Shown: piece after piece, positions 43,943-52,632 of the stretch
Layout of the letters: each line of letters opens with the position of its first letter
Position numbering within the stretch: the first letter of the stretch is position 1
From: Megasphaera sp. NM10
GTDB taxonomy: Bacteria > Bacillota > Negativicutes > Veillonellales > Megasphaeraceae
Direction of reading: 5' to 3'
DNA length: 64,000 nt
NCBI RefSeq assembly: GCF_000417505.1
Contig: NZ_APHY01000004.1
Coordinates: 1 to 64,000 of the forward strand
Notes under the pieces: model-generated
Database searches by the model: none
What the model was told of the DNA's origin: nothing
The model's input: only the letters and a program-made list of their open reading frames with translations
Translations under genes and position numbers: made by a program

Positions 43943-44343
43943 TCGTCCAACACCGCCTTGAAGATGGCCTCAGAATCTGCCTCGAAGGTCTGCCCGGCCT
44001 CCATCATCCCTTTATGCATCATCTTCTTGCCAGGGACGAAATCTTTCTTCAGCCGCTTCCCGATGGCCGGTACATACCGCCCCGGCGTCTGTCGATGGCC
44101 ATACTCGACGTGGGCGGCATATTTGACGTTGTTGTAAATCGTTGTCTTCCCCTGTGTGGCCCGGGAATGTTTCCAGCCGTTCTTGAGACGGCCCGTCCGG
44201 GTCGGCGTGTTATCCTTGATTTTCCCAATGATAACCTCCGCTTCCTGGGCAACGAATTTGTCCATTTTCGAGGCTCCCTTTTCTTCAATGGCCGCCAGGC
44301 GGTCATCAAAGGCCGAGAACCCATCATCAAAGAGCATAGCCAT
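43939..44343 (-). CDS. HK97 gp10-like tail-head joining protein (XkdI)
   Basis: 134 residues with IIGKIKDNTPTRTGRLKNGW and YAAHVEYGHRQTPGRYVPA, the conserved heart of the gp10 family. It overlaps the next gene by 4 bp. Confidence 0.85.
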   Translation of the reverse strand: MAMLFDDGFSAFDDRLAAIEEKGASKMDKFVAQEAEVIIGKIKDNTPTRTGRLKNGWKHSRATQGKTTIYNNVKYAAHVEYGHRQTPGRYVPAIGKRLKKDFVPGKKMMHKGMMEAGQTFEADSEAIFKAVLDE

Positions 44344-44711
44344 TACGCCTCATCCTCTCTTCGGACACTGATTTCTTGATGGTCCGGATACTTGAAAGCC
44401 TTCGCGGCATTAAGCGTAAAGGTTTGGCCGACATGCACGATGACTAGGACATCGTTCGGCAAAATATCGTATTCCGGGTCCAGGCAAATACGCAGGTCCG
44501 TCTTTGTGAAGAACTCCCGCGGATTCTGCCCGCTCTGCAGTTCTTTGCCGTATTGCGTCAGATGGCACGGGAGTTCCTGATAGATGGCCTGCACCGTATA
44601 ATCATCGGCACCTTCGTCGTCTTTTACTGACTGCTGCCGGTACACGGTGACGCGGTCTTTATACATGTATTTCATGAGCAGATTCTTGCATCGGTTCCAT
44701 GGCATCGTCAT
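44343..44711 (-). CDS. Head-tail adaptor/stopper-like protein, 122 aa
   Basis: Start chosen at MTMPWNRCKNLLMKYMYKDR, overlapping the connector gene. YKDRVTVYRQQSVKDDEGAD and LPNDVLVIVHVGQTFTLNAA give the small beta-barrel typical of XkdH-type stoppers. Confidence 0.72.
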   Translation of the reverse strand: MTMPWNRCKNLLMKYMYKDRVTVYRQQSVKDDEGADDYTVQAIYQELPCHLTQYGKELQSGQNPREFFTKTDLRICLDPEYDILPNDVLVIVHVGQTFTLNAAKAFKYPDHQEISVRREDEA

Positions 44712-45079
44712 ACGGGCCACCTGACTTTTCGATACGGCGCAAGATGGGCTGTAAAAGATTGCAGATCCGCATCGATCTGGCTTCCCAATTGCGTCATATC
44801 TGACACCGCAAATTGGAATTTTGTATCGTTCTGCTCCAGGCTCTTCAATGCACCCTGACGCCCGCCATTCGCTTTATCTTCCAGCCATTGTGATATGTAA
44901 TCCGTTGCTGTATAGATCAGCGTTTCAGGGAAATCTTCCCGGTTGCAATAATCCAGAACAAAACCGACAAATTTATTTGCATACATCGTAAGAACTGCAT
45001 ACTCTGCCGGCTCACCACGGATACTTTGCACATTGGAAATAATGAGCGCTACCGCTTCATTTGCCGTTACACACTGCAT
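44708..45079 (-). CDS. Head-tail connector protein (XkdG/gp6-like), 123 aa
   Basis: Start at MQCVTANEAVALIISNVQSI, set by GGAGGTGG just upstream; a longer TTG frame exists but lacks a site. The all-helical pattern with YANKFVGFVLDYCNREDFPE and YTATDYISQWLEDKANG is that of the ring-forming gp6/gp15 adaptor family under the portal. Confidence 0.78.
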   Translation of the reverse strand: MQCVTANEAVALIISNVQSIRGEPAEYAVLTMYANKFVGFVLDYCNREDFPETLIYTATDYISQWLEDKANGGRQGALKSLEQNDTKFQFAVSDMTQLGSQIDADLQSFTAHLAPYRKVRWPV

Positions 45080-45144
45080 ACCTACCACCTCCATTTGGGT
45101 ATGAAAAGGCACCCACATTGTGAGCGCTAAGTATTCAACTGGGC

Positions 45145-45228
45145 TTAAGTCCAATTGAGTTGCGGCATTAACTCCGCAATAGAATGGCTATCTACAAGCA
45201 AAGCATTTACTGCGGAGTCAAAGTTCAT
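45145..45228 (-). CDS. Possible 27-codon ORF
   Basis: The ATG overlaps the stop of the MuF-like gene (TAATG) and encodes MNFDSAVNALLVDSHSIAEL plus seven residues. An 8-bp inverted repeat ACTCCGCA/TGCGGAGT lies within it. There is no other content in this 138-bp gap. Coding is plausible only from the stop-start overlap. Confidence 0.3.
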   Translation of the reverse strand: MNFDSAVNALLVDSHSIAELMPQLNWT

Positions 45229-46306
45229 TAGTTTTCCAGTTTGCATTGCCAGTTGGTATAATAGTTGATTCGATATATTTATTGTACCATTCTTCATATG
45301 TCATGTCAGCTGGCACATAGTATGTCTTGCCCTTATCATTCCTGGCAATGCGCGTCCCCGTCTTCTTTTTATCCGGCCCGTACAGGCTGCCGGCGACTGT
45401 GGAACGGCAGTTCGGGTGAAGTGGTGGGGCCGTACTGCCTGGCTGATATTCGCCAATGGGATAAACATGGCCATCATGTTCCCGGCAGGTCGCTGACGTC
45501 CGACGGTCCAGTGTCGCAGAAAAGCGGTAATACTTCATCCCTGCTTCTTTGATACTGTCCATGGCACTCTGATTTCCAACGTAATTCAGCTCTGTCCGGA
45601 CCAGACGTCGTGCATTACTGATTCCGACATCCATCCGCTGGGATACCCTCTTTGAGATAGCATCTATGCTTTCCCCTTGATGAACGGCTGTCATCATCTC
45701 AGACTTTAGTGTTCGTGCCAGCAGCCGCTGATTTTTCCAGATTCGCTGGCTGTAGTTCATCCCGCTCCATCGATTCCGGAGCACCTGCGTCAGATCATCA
45801 CGGTTGACTTTAGCAAAGGAGGCTGGCAATCCGATTTCCTTCCCAATATCAAACAGCCCATGATAATAACTGTCTTTGTATGCATCTGTGAGGAAATCCG
45901 TCATGGTTTCAGAAACCTTATGTCCTAACGCATCCAGTTCCATCAAGGTTTCACTGTACAGCTTATCCAGCCGGCTGATACGGCTGCGCATGGCCAGGAC
46001 ATTCAGTTCCCGTTCAAGACCTTTGTCCCCGTTTTCCTTTATCTGCCTTATATATTTCTCAATCGTCATACGCCACTGACGGTATTCACTTCCCGTAATC
46101 AGCTTGCGCGCTTCTTCGACTGACAGCGCATTATCTTTGGCAAACCGGCCATACAGTGCCGCTATATCGGTCTGGATATGGCCCAGCGATGCAAGATAGT
46201 ACCGGGCCAGTTCCTTTTCAATGGTTTCCTGGCATTTCTTGTGCCATTCTTTTTCCCGCTCTATGGCTCTCTGTGCCCAATACGCTTCGCTGTCCACATT
46301 CACCAC
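45218..46306 (-). CDS. Minor head protein, Mu F / SPP1 gp7 family
   Basis: 362 residues. The C-terminal domain (about 225-310) has RRLVRTELNYVGNQSAMDSI, FSATLDRRTSATCREHDGHV and APPLHPNCRSTV, the Cys/His-containing MuF core. These proteins are injected or sit at the portal vertex. In most relatives the gene follows the portal; here it follows the capsid gene. Confidence 0.9.
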   Translation of the reverse strand: MVNVDSEAYWAQRAIEREKEWHKKCQETIEKELARYYLASLGHIQTDIAALYGRFAKDNALSVEEARKLITGSEYRQWRMTIEKYIRQIKENGDKGLERELNVLAMRSRISRLDKLYSETLMELDALGHKVSETMTDFLTDAYKDSYYHGLFDIGKEIGLPASFAKVNRDDLTQVLRNRWSGMNYSQRIWKNQRLLARTLKSEMMTAVHQGESIDAISKRVSQRMDVGISNARRLVRTELNYVGNQSAMDSIKEAGMKYYRFSATLDRRTSATCREHDGHVYPIGEYQPGSTAPPLHPNCRSTVAGSLYGPDKKKTGTRIARNDKGKTYYVPADMTYEEWYNKYIESTIIPTGNANWKTNEL

Positions 46307-46315
46307 CTGACCTTA

Positions 46316-47284
46316 TCAGCCTACTTTATGTTTCAATGCTACGACACGGATGGCTTTCGATTCATACACGCGCTTCCAGTTTGTTGCCGTTGCCAGTTCT
46401 TCTCTGGATGGAGATTCTACGTTGACACGTACAGCATTCTGCCATGCGATTCCGCGAGGGTGCATGATGAAGCAGCGACGGTTGTAAAGCATGTTGATAC
46501 CGGCGCCAAGGTCCGGGTCACGTTTCGTTTCTGTCTGTACGAAACCTACCGGGTTCCCTTCACCGTAAGCTACTGCTCCCGATCCGAAGAAGTACGTCGT
46601 ATAAACACCATCAGCGGCCGGGCATCCATCGTCTACAATGACGCGGCGTCCCTGATACGTATCGAATTCCACGGAAGTGCTATCCCGTTCCGTCGTAATG
46701 AGATTCTGTTTTTTAAGGTATGCTTTGGTTGCGGAATGCATAACAACCGCTGTCAGCTGATCCTGAGCGTCACCCAGGAGCTGCAGAGTATCAATGACGG
46801 CAGACGCGCTGATATTAGCGGCATTGCCTGTCTTTTTGGAAATATCCAGCACATGGTCTGCCATTGTATCGGCTCCAAAGACACCAGTCAAAATATTAAT
46901 CAGTTCTTTCTGATACTGACGGGCCCAGTAATCAGCAACCAGGTCACCGATGGCACGCATCGGGTCACTACCTGCCAGTGCGGCCGAAAGAGAGGTAGCA
47001 CTCCATTTCTGCTGACGCATGATAGTTGTCGATACGTCTTTATTAGACGTGATTTTCTGGAATTCGATTGATTTTCCTTCTACGATATTCTGGGCATCAC
47101 CAGAAAGATCTTCAAAGAAAGGCATATTATGTGTACGGGCCGCTTCACTGGCTAATGCATCGAAAGCTGCATTCCGTGTAATGATACCGCTACTGAAAAA
47201 CGCCGATTTTTCCATTGTCTGCTGAATGACATACGGGTTGAAGAGTTCCGGTACAATGACGTCTGTCAAAGTTGTTCCTGCCAT
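46316..47284 (-). CDS. Major capsid protein
   Basis: 322 residues beginning MAGTTLTDVIVPELFNPYVI. FFEDLSGDAQNIVEGKSIEF and ADYWARQYQKELINILTGVF, and the C-terminal PRGIAWQNAVRVNVESPSRE, match HK97-fold coat proteins of PBSX/SPP1-like phages. A scaffold gene directly precedes it. Confidence 0.88.
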   Translation of the reverse strand: MAGTTLTDVIVPELFNPYVIQQTMEKSAFFSSGIITRNAAFDALASEAARTHNMPFFEDLSGDAQNIVEGKSIEFQKITSNKDVSTTIMRQQKWSATSLSAALAGSDPMRAIGDLVADYWARQYQKELINILTGVFGADTMADHVLDISKKTGNAANISASAVIDTLQLLGDAQDQLTAVVMHSATKAYLKKQNLITTERDSTSVEFDTYQGRRVIVDDGCPAADGVYTTYFFGSGAVAYGEGNPVGFVQTETKRDPDLGAGINMLYNRRCFIMHPRGIAWQNAVRVNVESPSREELATATNWKRVYESKAIRVVALKHKVG

Positions 47285-47297
47285 AATTCATTACCTC

Positions 47298-47930
47298 CTA
47301 TACATTGAGTGTGACTCCAGCGGCCGCTGCAAAGGCTTTGGCCTGTTCTGGATTTTCACGCAACAGCTTGCCCTGTTCTGTCATATTGAATGTCTCTTTA
47401 GCAAAGGGATTCTTCAAATTATTTCCGCCGCCACCATTAGGACTGTATTTCGGCGGATTACCAGGTGCTGCTTTAAACAAAAAAGGTTTGCTTTCCTTGA
47501 GTGTCTTAAGCTGTTCATCAAGACCAGCGACTTTTCCATCTTCACCAAGGATGAGCTTATCCCTGTCAAATAATCCGGAAACAATCCCGACATCCTGCGC
47601 ACTATCACCTATAGCCAGTTGAATGGCCGTAGTCAGTTTCAGGTTCTTCATCTGGGCTTCATATTTTTCTTTTGCCTGATTATTTTCCGTTTGAAGCTGT
47701 TTGATTTGTGCTTTTAAGGATTCTGTATCGCCTTTGCTATTCTTCAGGGTTTCCAGTTGCTTGTCTCGTTCTGCAACTGTTGTCTTCAAGGTCTTCTTTT
47801 CCTCGTTGACCTCATTGAAACGAGATTTTGTTACATAATTGCCATCCAGATAATCATGAAAAGTTTTGGAAGCTTCTTCCCTTTTATCATCAGCAATCCC
47901 TAATTCCTGGATTAATTCTTCAATCGTCAT
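47298..47930 (-). CDS. Capsid scaffolding protein (GP20-like)
   Basis: 210 residues. A long charged coiled coil (about 35-110, KKTLKTTVAERDKQLETLKN) sits before a C-terminal region with FKAAPGNPPKYSPNGGGGNN and NPFAKETFNMTEQGKLLREN. That C-terminal ‘NPF..ETFN.TEQ’ signature is widespread in phage minor structural GP20/scaffold proteins. Confidence 0.9.
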   Translation of the reverse strand: MTIEELIQELGIADDKREEASKTFHDYLDGNYVTKSRFNEVNEEKKTLKTTVAERDKQLETLKNSKGDTESLKAQIKQLQTENNQAKEKYEAQMKNLKLTTAIQLAIGDSAQDVGIVSGLFDRDKLILGEDGKVAGLDEQLKTLKESKPFLFKAAPGNPPKYSPNGGGGNNLKNPFAKETFNMTEQGKLLRENPEQAKAFAAAAGVTLNV

Positions 47931-47991
47931 TTTATATCTCCTTTCCGGTTTTTACCGCGGTTACCGACCCGCGCCAAAGTAATAAGCCTAT

Positions 47992-48159
47992 TTACGTAGT
48001 CGTTCCTGTGGAGCCAGTCACGGATGCCACATACTTTGTATTTCTTTCACAACATTCCTGAATAATCCGACAGATTTCATATTCCGTCTTATCCATAACA
48101 GATTTAAATGGGAAATCCTCGCTGAACTGTTCTGTATATCGTTTAAGCCATTTATACAT
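47992..48159 (-). CDS. Small phage protein, 55 aa
   Basis: ATG overlaps the portal stop, with GGGAGGTGATGG upstream; reads MYKWLKRYTEQFSEDFPFKS and ends TGSTGTTT. A longer antisense-free frame starting earlier would lie inside the portal gene and is not credible. Small acidic proteins at this position are common and unassigned. Confidence 0.65.
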   Translation of the reverse strand: MYKWLKRYTEQFSEDFPFKSVMDKTEYEICRIIQECCERNTKYVASVTGSTGTTT

Positions 48160-49543
48160 CGCCATCACCTCCCTTACCGCCCAAATCGCCATAGATATCG
48201 TCTTTATCAGCTTGATTCTTTTCTTCCTCATCCAGCTCTTTTTCTTCATCATCCACGTTTTCGACAAAAGGATGATTTTTGAGAATGGTCTTACGACTGA
48301 TGATGCCATTGGATTTACTACACATATCAACCAGTTCCGCGTCATTTCGGATACTGGTACGAGTCCAGGTCTGTATGATGTTCTGGCACAGCTGTCCATG
48401 GACACGTAAAATAGCCCGTATCAGCTTGTTGAATCCTAGCCGGAATTCCGTTTCCATCATTCCTGCTTTGAGTTCCAACAGAGCATACAGGAATTTCATT
48501 GCTTCTCCAGACGTCTTATCCAGCCCCTGCTGCTGTGGATCTATTCCCTGTCCCATATCAAAAATAGATTTACGGGTAAGTTCCAACATTTTATCCCGCG
48601 CTTCGACAGGTATTTCAATAGTCAGCGTAGAAACCCCGGAAGCATCTCCGTTACCATTATTTTCGATATTGATTGCCTTGTAATACTTCAGATTATTCAG
48701 GAAAGGTGCCAAATCTTCACTGCCATAGTTCGTGAGAACGAAAATAACTTCCTGTACATCTTCTAGGTCATTCATAAATCCGCTGTAAGTTTTGTCGTAT
48801 GCATCAATCAGCGGCTTTACGTCGTCCAAATCACTGCTTGTCAGATTATTATTGTAGAACGGGATAAAAGGAACATCTCCTAACTGGTGGATGAACCGGT
48901 TAGCTGCAGGCGATATACCGGCATCATAAAATTCCGTAAAACATGGCCACGGCATCAACCCTGTAGCAATATCGTCACTGGCCCGTTTACGAAATGCCTG
49001 GCACTCTGTATCATTCCAGTATTCATAAACGTCGTATACATCCCCGTTGTCATCAAAATCGCGATATACCCTGAGCACAGCCAAAAGCTGATGATCCAGT
49101 TTAGGGGACCAGACCGGAATCACTTCTCCCGAGGGGACGACGCCCCAGGTAAAACCGTTTTCGCTATCCATCCAGTAATGTACCCATGCTATCCCTGCGT
49201 TAGATGCATTGACGGCCAAATCCTTACAACGTTTTCCATAATAATCCCCCAATGACTGCGTAATCAGCTGGTTCTGGTCATCGTTCTTCACATCAAATAT
49301 AGGCGGCGTCGTAAACATATACGCTACTTTCTGATTGACCAGTAGTTTATAGAAGCTGTGTGGCAGACGGTTATCTGCATGGCGGAGCGGATTTTCTTTT
49401 TCTGCCTCTTCTTTTTTTGACGGAGGAAATAAGATATCATTCTGTACACGATAATATCGTTCAGCCGTCCATGCACGTGCCTGGAATTCTCCATGCCCCG
49501 CAATGTATCGTTTGATTACCTTTTTTGCTGTCTCTAAATCCAT
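48152..49543 (-). CDS. Portal protein (SPP1 gp6 family)
   Basis: 463 residues. HADNRLPHSFYKLLVNQKVA near residue 55 and the following YMFTTPPIFDV are typical; DLEDVQEVIFVLTNYGSEDL near 240 and MGQGIDPQQQGLDKTSGEAM near 330 complete the pattern. It forms the dodecameric DNA entry ring. The C-terminus is very acidic (ENVDDEEKELDEEEKNQADK). Confidence 0.92.
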   Translation of the reverse strand: MDLETAKKVIKRYIAGHGEFQARAWTAERYYRVQNDILFPPSKKEEAEKENPLRHADNRLPHSFYKLLVNQKVAYMFTTPPIFDVKNDDQNQLITQSLGDYYGKRCKDLAVNASNAGIAWVHYWMDSENGFTWGVVPSGEVIPVWSPKLDHQLLAVLRVYRDFDDNGDVYDVYEYWNDTECQAFRKRASDDIATGLMPWPCFTEFYDAGISPAANRFIHQLGDVPFIPFYNNNLTSSDLDDVKPLIDAYDKTYSGFMNDLEDVQEVIFVLTNYGSEDLAPFLNNLKYYKAINIENNGNGDASGVSTLTIEIPVEARDKMLELTRKSIFDMGQGIDPQQQGLDKTSGEAMKFLYALLELKAGMMETEFRLGFNKLIRAILRVHGQLCQNIIQTWTRTSIRNDAELVDMCSKSNGIISRKTILKNHPFVENVDDEEKELDEEEKNQADKDDIYGDLGGKGGDGDV

Positions 49544-49547
49544 GTAA

Positions 49548-50822
49548 TCACCTCAAAATATGGATACCTGCCCGCGGCATTGCCGGTCCCATGCCGTATC
49601 GTACTGCATCAATAGCATGGTTGTTTTTGTCCGGGTAGGCACTGATGAACTGCCCTTCCCGGTTCCGCTCGTATTCATAACTAATAAATTCACGGAATGT
49701 ATTCGGGCATCGCCGTTTATCGATATAAATATGCGCCCGGTCCTGGAGCCACTTGATTCCATGCTCTACGCTGTCCGGCCCTTTACGTGCACCTGTAATG
49801 CGTAATCCGTAATCTTTCATTTCTTTGATAGATTTCGGTTCTGCACTATCTGCAATAATCAGCCTGTCGCCGGTTCGCTGTGCTATCCGTCCAGCCGCCT
49901 GGCTGTTCGTCAGTTTTTGCTGATAGATTTCATCGAAAATATACAGATCTTCTCGTTTTGCATCATAGTACATCGCGACATAGGCCAGCGGATCCACGGC
50001 AAAACCGAAGTCCAGGCCGTAATACAACCTGTCAAAATTTCCGACAAGTTCGTCGCTCATGGCCATGTCTTCGACATTTTCAAAGACCGCGCCGCCTGTA
50101 CCTGTGACTTCGCCCAGGTATTCGTGCCGATAGGCCATTTCATTCTTGGCTTTGAGCTTTTCCGCTTCGGCCAGGAACTGCGGCCCCAGCCAGTCTTCCG
50201 GCACGGTCAAATAGGTCGAGTGGTGGACCAGCCGATCTGGATCGTCCACGAGAATTTCTTCATTGACCCAGTTGTTCCGGCTCTTCGGCGGGTTATACGT
50301 CCCGAATACTTGATAGAACTGGCCGCCGCGCAGGAGAGACTGCAACACGTTACGAATCTCTTCCATGCCGCTGAACTGGTCCAATTCCTCGAACCACACG
50401 ATACCGACATAACCGAACGGCAGTTTAATGGATTTAACCTTAGCCGGGTCATCCAGCCCGAAAAAAAGGATTTTCTGTCCCGTTTTCTTATACGTGATTT
50501 CCGGCGGCGACAATTTGACGCGGAACTTGTCCAGGACGCCCAATTGCTCCAGCCCCCAGACAATCTGAGGCAATACGCTGTTCTTGATAGTGTTGCCGAC
50601 CTTCCGGATGACAACGGCATGGACATCCGGATCTTCCATCACCGATACGGGGATGCGGATACCGCCCACAAACGATGACTTGGCACTGCCGCGGCCACCC
50701 GCCAACAGATAAAAGGTATGCAGGTGCCGCTCGACATCAAAAAAGACCTCATCGAATGATGGGGCGATTAGGTCAGCTATATTAATTTTCTTCTGTCGTT
50801 TCCGATTTACGTGAGAATTCAA
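49548..50822 (-). CDS. Terminase large subunit (PBSX family)
   Basis: DNA-packaging ATPase and nuclease, about 424 residues. A TTG at 50822 with GAGGAGG 9 nt upstream is a better start than the ATG six codons earlier, which has no site. Walker A LLAGGRGSAKSSFVGG is near residue 42; the Walker B region reads GIVWFEELDQFSG near 145; nuclease residues include GLDFGFAVDPLAYV near 270 and LIIADSAEPKSI near 335. It overlaps the small subunit gene by about 40 bp. Confidence 0.92.
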   Translation of the reverse strand: MNSHVNRKRQKKINIADLIAPSFDEVFFDVERHLHTFYLLAGGRGSAKSSFVGGIRIPVSVMEDPDVHAVVIRKVGNTIKNSVLPQIVWGLEQLGVLDKFRVKLSPPEITYKKTGQKILFFGLDDPAKVKSIKLPFGYVGIVWFEELDQFSGMEEIRNVLQSLLRGGQFYQVFGTYNPPKSRNNWVNEEILVDDPDRLVHHSTYLTVPEDWLGPQFLAEAEKLKAKNEMAYRHEYLGEVTGTGGAVFENVEDMAMSDELVGNFDRLYYGLDFGFAVDPLAYVAMYYDAKREDLYIFDEIYQQKLTNSQAAGRIAQRTGDRLIIADSAEPKSIKEMKDYGLRITGARKGPDSVEHGIKWLQDRAHIYIDKRRCPNTFREFISYEYERNREGQFISAYPDKNNHAIDAVRYGMGPAMPRAGIHILR

Positions 50823-51288
50823 ATGCAACTGCCTCCTCATCGGTATGCGTATTCAGATCTGCGACTTCCGCCCGGAGTTTTTCGTTACGAAGCTCTTGTT
50901 CTTCCCGTGCTGGCTTAGTCGGATACCGCTTCAACAGCAATTCTGCCGCCTTCAGTCGATCGTGCGCGCTTATCTGCTTTTTCATGATGCGGGCCCTGGA
51001 ACATCCTTCACCGGTTCCTTCCGATACAATATGCTCTTCCCGTATCTCGCCTCGCATGGCCGCTGTCAAGTGCTGCATCACTTCCTCCGGCGTTGCTGTC
51101 TTGGCCGCTTCCATGGCATCCAGGCGTTCTTGAATAGCTCGGCGGATGACAAGTTTTGACAAGTTTTCTGTACCAATACGATTCGCAGTTTTCTTACTAT
51201 ATCCGGCCATTCTAGCGGCTTCTGTAGCATTGCCGGTCTCAATATAGGCATCTACAAACCGTTTCTGCTTTAACGTCAATTTATCCAT
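50782..51288 (-). CDS. Terminase small subunit
   Basis: 168 residues. LTLKQKRFVDAYIETGNATE and AARMAGYSKKTANRIGTENL are the helix-turn-helix opening of the Terminase_2 family; DRLKAAELLLKRYPTK follows. It recognises the packaging site. It starts the head-tail operon. Confidence 0.92.
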   Translation of the reverse strand: MDKLTLKQKRFVDAYIETGNATEAARMAGYSKKTANRIGTENLSKLVIRRAIQERLDAMEAAKTATPEEVMQHLTAAMRGEIREEHIVSEGTGEGCSRARIMKKQISAHDRLKAAELLLKRYPTKPAREEQELRNEKLRAEVADLNTHTDEEAVAFEFSRKSETTEEN

Positions 51289-51398
51289 GCTACATAATCG
51301 CCACCAACCTTCATGACTTCCTTGTAATAAAAAAGAGACCCGTTACCCTGTCCGGCTATTCACCAGACACAGGCGACTAAGTCCCTATGTATTCGATT
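51289..51398 (-). other. Leader between tRNA-Trp and terminase, structured
   Basis: 110 bp without a gene. On the minus strand it contains an imperfect hairpin CCTGTGTCTGG-N7-CCGGACAGG followed 12 bases later by CTCTTTTTTATT, which could act as a weak terminator or processing site between the tRNAs and terminase. AGGAAGT precedes the terminase start. Confidence 0.45.
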
Positions 51399-51474
51399 TG
51401 GCAGGAGCGGAAGGGCTTGGACCTTCAACAAATGGTTTTGGAGACCACTACTCTGCCCATTGAGCTACGTCCCT
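51399..51474 (-). tRNA. tRNA-Trp(CCA), prophage-encoded
   Basis: 76 nt. Acceptor AGGGACG/CGCTCCT (one A-C mismatch), D-arm GCTC/GAGT, anticodon arm GTGGT-CTCCAAA-ACCAT with anticodon CCA, T-arm GAAGG-TCCAAGC-CCTTC, discriminator G and an encoded CCA tail. It lies in the phage late region just upstream of terminase. The T-loop differs from the usual TTC start. Confidence 0.85.
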
Positions 51475-51499
51475 ATGATAGACACGCCCCAAAAGGAGA

Positions 51500-51566
51500 G
51501 GGCGGAGGCTGGGCTCGAACCAGCAACATAGGAGGCCCCTTGGCTCTACCATTGAGCTACTCCGCC
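51500..51566 (-). tRNA. tRNA-like gene, possible anticodon CCT, variable loop missing
   Basis: The acceptor GGCGGAG/CTCCGCC (7 bp), D-arm GCTC/GAGC and T-arm GCTGG-TTCGAGC-CCAGC are perfect. Only 18 nt lie between D-arm and T-arm, where 22-23 are needed. The best anticodon loop is CTCCTAT (T33, CCT, A37; Arg), but the stem is poor and no variable loop remains. No CCA is encoded. It is either a deletion derivative or an unusual tRNA mimic. Confidence 0.6.
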
Positions 51567-51812
51567 GTATAGCAGTACATGGGTAGTGGCGCCATGACTA
51601 TCCATGTACCGCAACTTTAAAAGAAAGGAGGTGCGTATCTGGTGACAGTGTGTGGGATGCGCAAGGGCAGCTAATGGACTGGTGCGTGACACGAGCCCCT
51701 CGCGTCATCCCCAACTCTCACGCTATTATCGTACCACGTCCGACCAACTTTTTCCGTATTCAAATATATTTTTTTTCTGCGCGATTCTGTCAAAAAACGA
51801 CACGAAAAAAAG
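51567..51812 (-). promoter_or_regulatory. Late control region between late regulator and tRNAs
   Basis: 246 bp without a gene. It holds a 13-bp hairpin (51575-51587 with 51597-51609, loop GGCGCCATG), a second hairpin TGACRCGAG/CTCGYGTCA near 51,685-51,705, and on the minus strand TTTTGACA followed by AT-rich sequence near 51,760-51,795 and ACGATAAT near 51,730. Lying between a RinA/ArpU-like regulator and the packaging genes, it is the natural place for the late promoter. The exact promoter is not certain. Confidence 0.45.
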
Positions 51813-52361
51813 TTATCCACAATTTCCCTCATGGTCGTCTCCCTTCGCTTCGCTGCCGTCAATGAATACCAGGCTCATCTGCATCGGGATGGATTCTTCG
51901 CCGAACATGGCCCCGGTCAGCCGCCGCAGTGTCTTCCGGGCTTCCGTCCGGCAGTAGGTCACGCTGGCGCCGGCATAACGGGACGTGCTTTCCCAGGACG
52001 ATCCGTCGATATATCGGGCGCGGATGATGCGATAATCCACGGGATTCGTCGCTTTCAGCGCATCCAGGGACCGGTCCAGCTTGCGGACCTTCGGTAGTAC
52101 TTCCAGAAGGTCCTGATAGCTGCCTTCGAGACGCTTTTCCAAGTCTTCCTGTTTAAAGTACGCCCGTTCCTGCGGGCTGGTCCCATCGCCGCCGCCACAA
52201 CCGCCAGCAGGCGACAGGCTGGGGACCTTAGGGACGGCTGAGAGCTTCAACATCTCTTTATAGTCTTCGATTTCCGCCTCAACGTTCGCCACATATTGCT
52301 TGAATTCATTATAGCGGTTCAGATATTCCTTCACTAATACGGTATAGTCGTTGTGATACAT
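51813..52361 (-). CDS. RinA/ArpU-like late transcription regulator
   Basis: 182 residues from MYHNDYTVLVKEYLNRYNEF, preceded by AAGGAGGT. The C-terminal half has a sigma-70 region-4-like helix-turn-helix: RARYIDGSSWESTSRYAGAS and VTYCRTEARKTLRRL. ArpU/RinA/DUF1492-type proteins sit just before terminase and switch on late genes. A Gly/Cys-rich linker (GGCGGGDGTSPQ) splits the protein. Confidence 0.78.
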   Translation of the reverse strand: MYHNDYTVLVKEYLNRYNEFKQYVANVEAEIEDYKEMLKLSAVPKVPSLSPAGGCGGGDGTSPQERAYFKQEDLEKRLEGSYQDLLEVLPKVRKLDRSLDALKATNPVDYRIIRARYIDGSSWESTSRYAGASVTYCRTEARKTLRRLTGAMFGEESIPMQMSLVFIDGSEAKGDDHEGNCG

Positions 52362-52452
52362 GGTTACCTCCTTCATAAACGTGAACAGCATACAGGTCTT
52401 TCCAGGCCTGTATGCGATGAATCAATTATTCAGTTTGATGCCGCCTGCCATG

Positions 52453-52620
52453 CTACTTCCTCCGTGCGTGTTCTAACCGCCGCCGGATTTTCTCGATATT
52501 CCGTGCTTGATAATCCATTACGTCGTTGTATTCCTGCCAGGCAGGCTTCGTTTTCTTTGGCCGCGGGTCCGGTTCCACACGCGTCACCTTGACCGGGCCT
52601 GGTTTGTACCAGTTTTTCAT
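52453..52620 (-). CDS. Small basic phage protein, 55 aa
   Basis: MKNWYKPGPVKVTRVEPDPR then PKKTKPAWQEYNDVMDYQAR and a basic helix. GGTGAGG lies upstream. The sequence is recognisable as a recurrent small early/middle phage protein but has no assigned function. Confidence 0.6.
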   Translation of the reverse strand: MKNWYKPGPVKVTRVEPDPRPKKTKPAWQEYNDVMDYQARNIEKIRRRLEHARRK

Positions 52621-52632
52621 AGCCTCACCGCC

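Noticed and set aside
45145..45217. 8-bp inverted repeat ACTCCGCA/TGCGGAGT as a terminator
   Set aside because: The loop is over 30 nt and no T-run follows; it lies in the middle of the head operon.
47992..48405. A 137-codon frame overlapping the portal gene
   Set aside because: Only its last 55 codons have a ribosome binding site and a sensible stop-start overlap; the first part is a shadow of the portal coding sequence.
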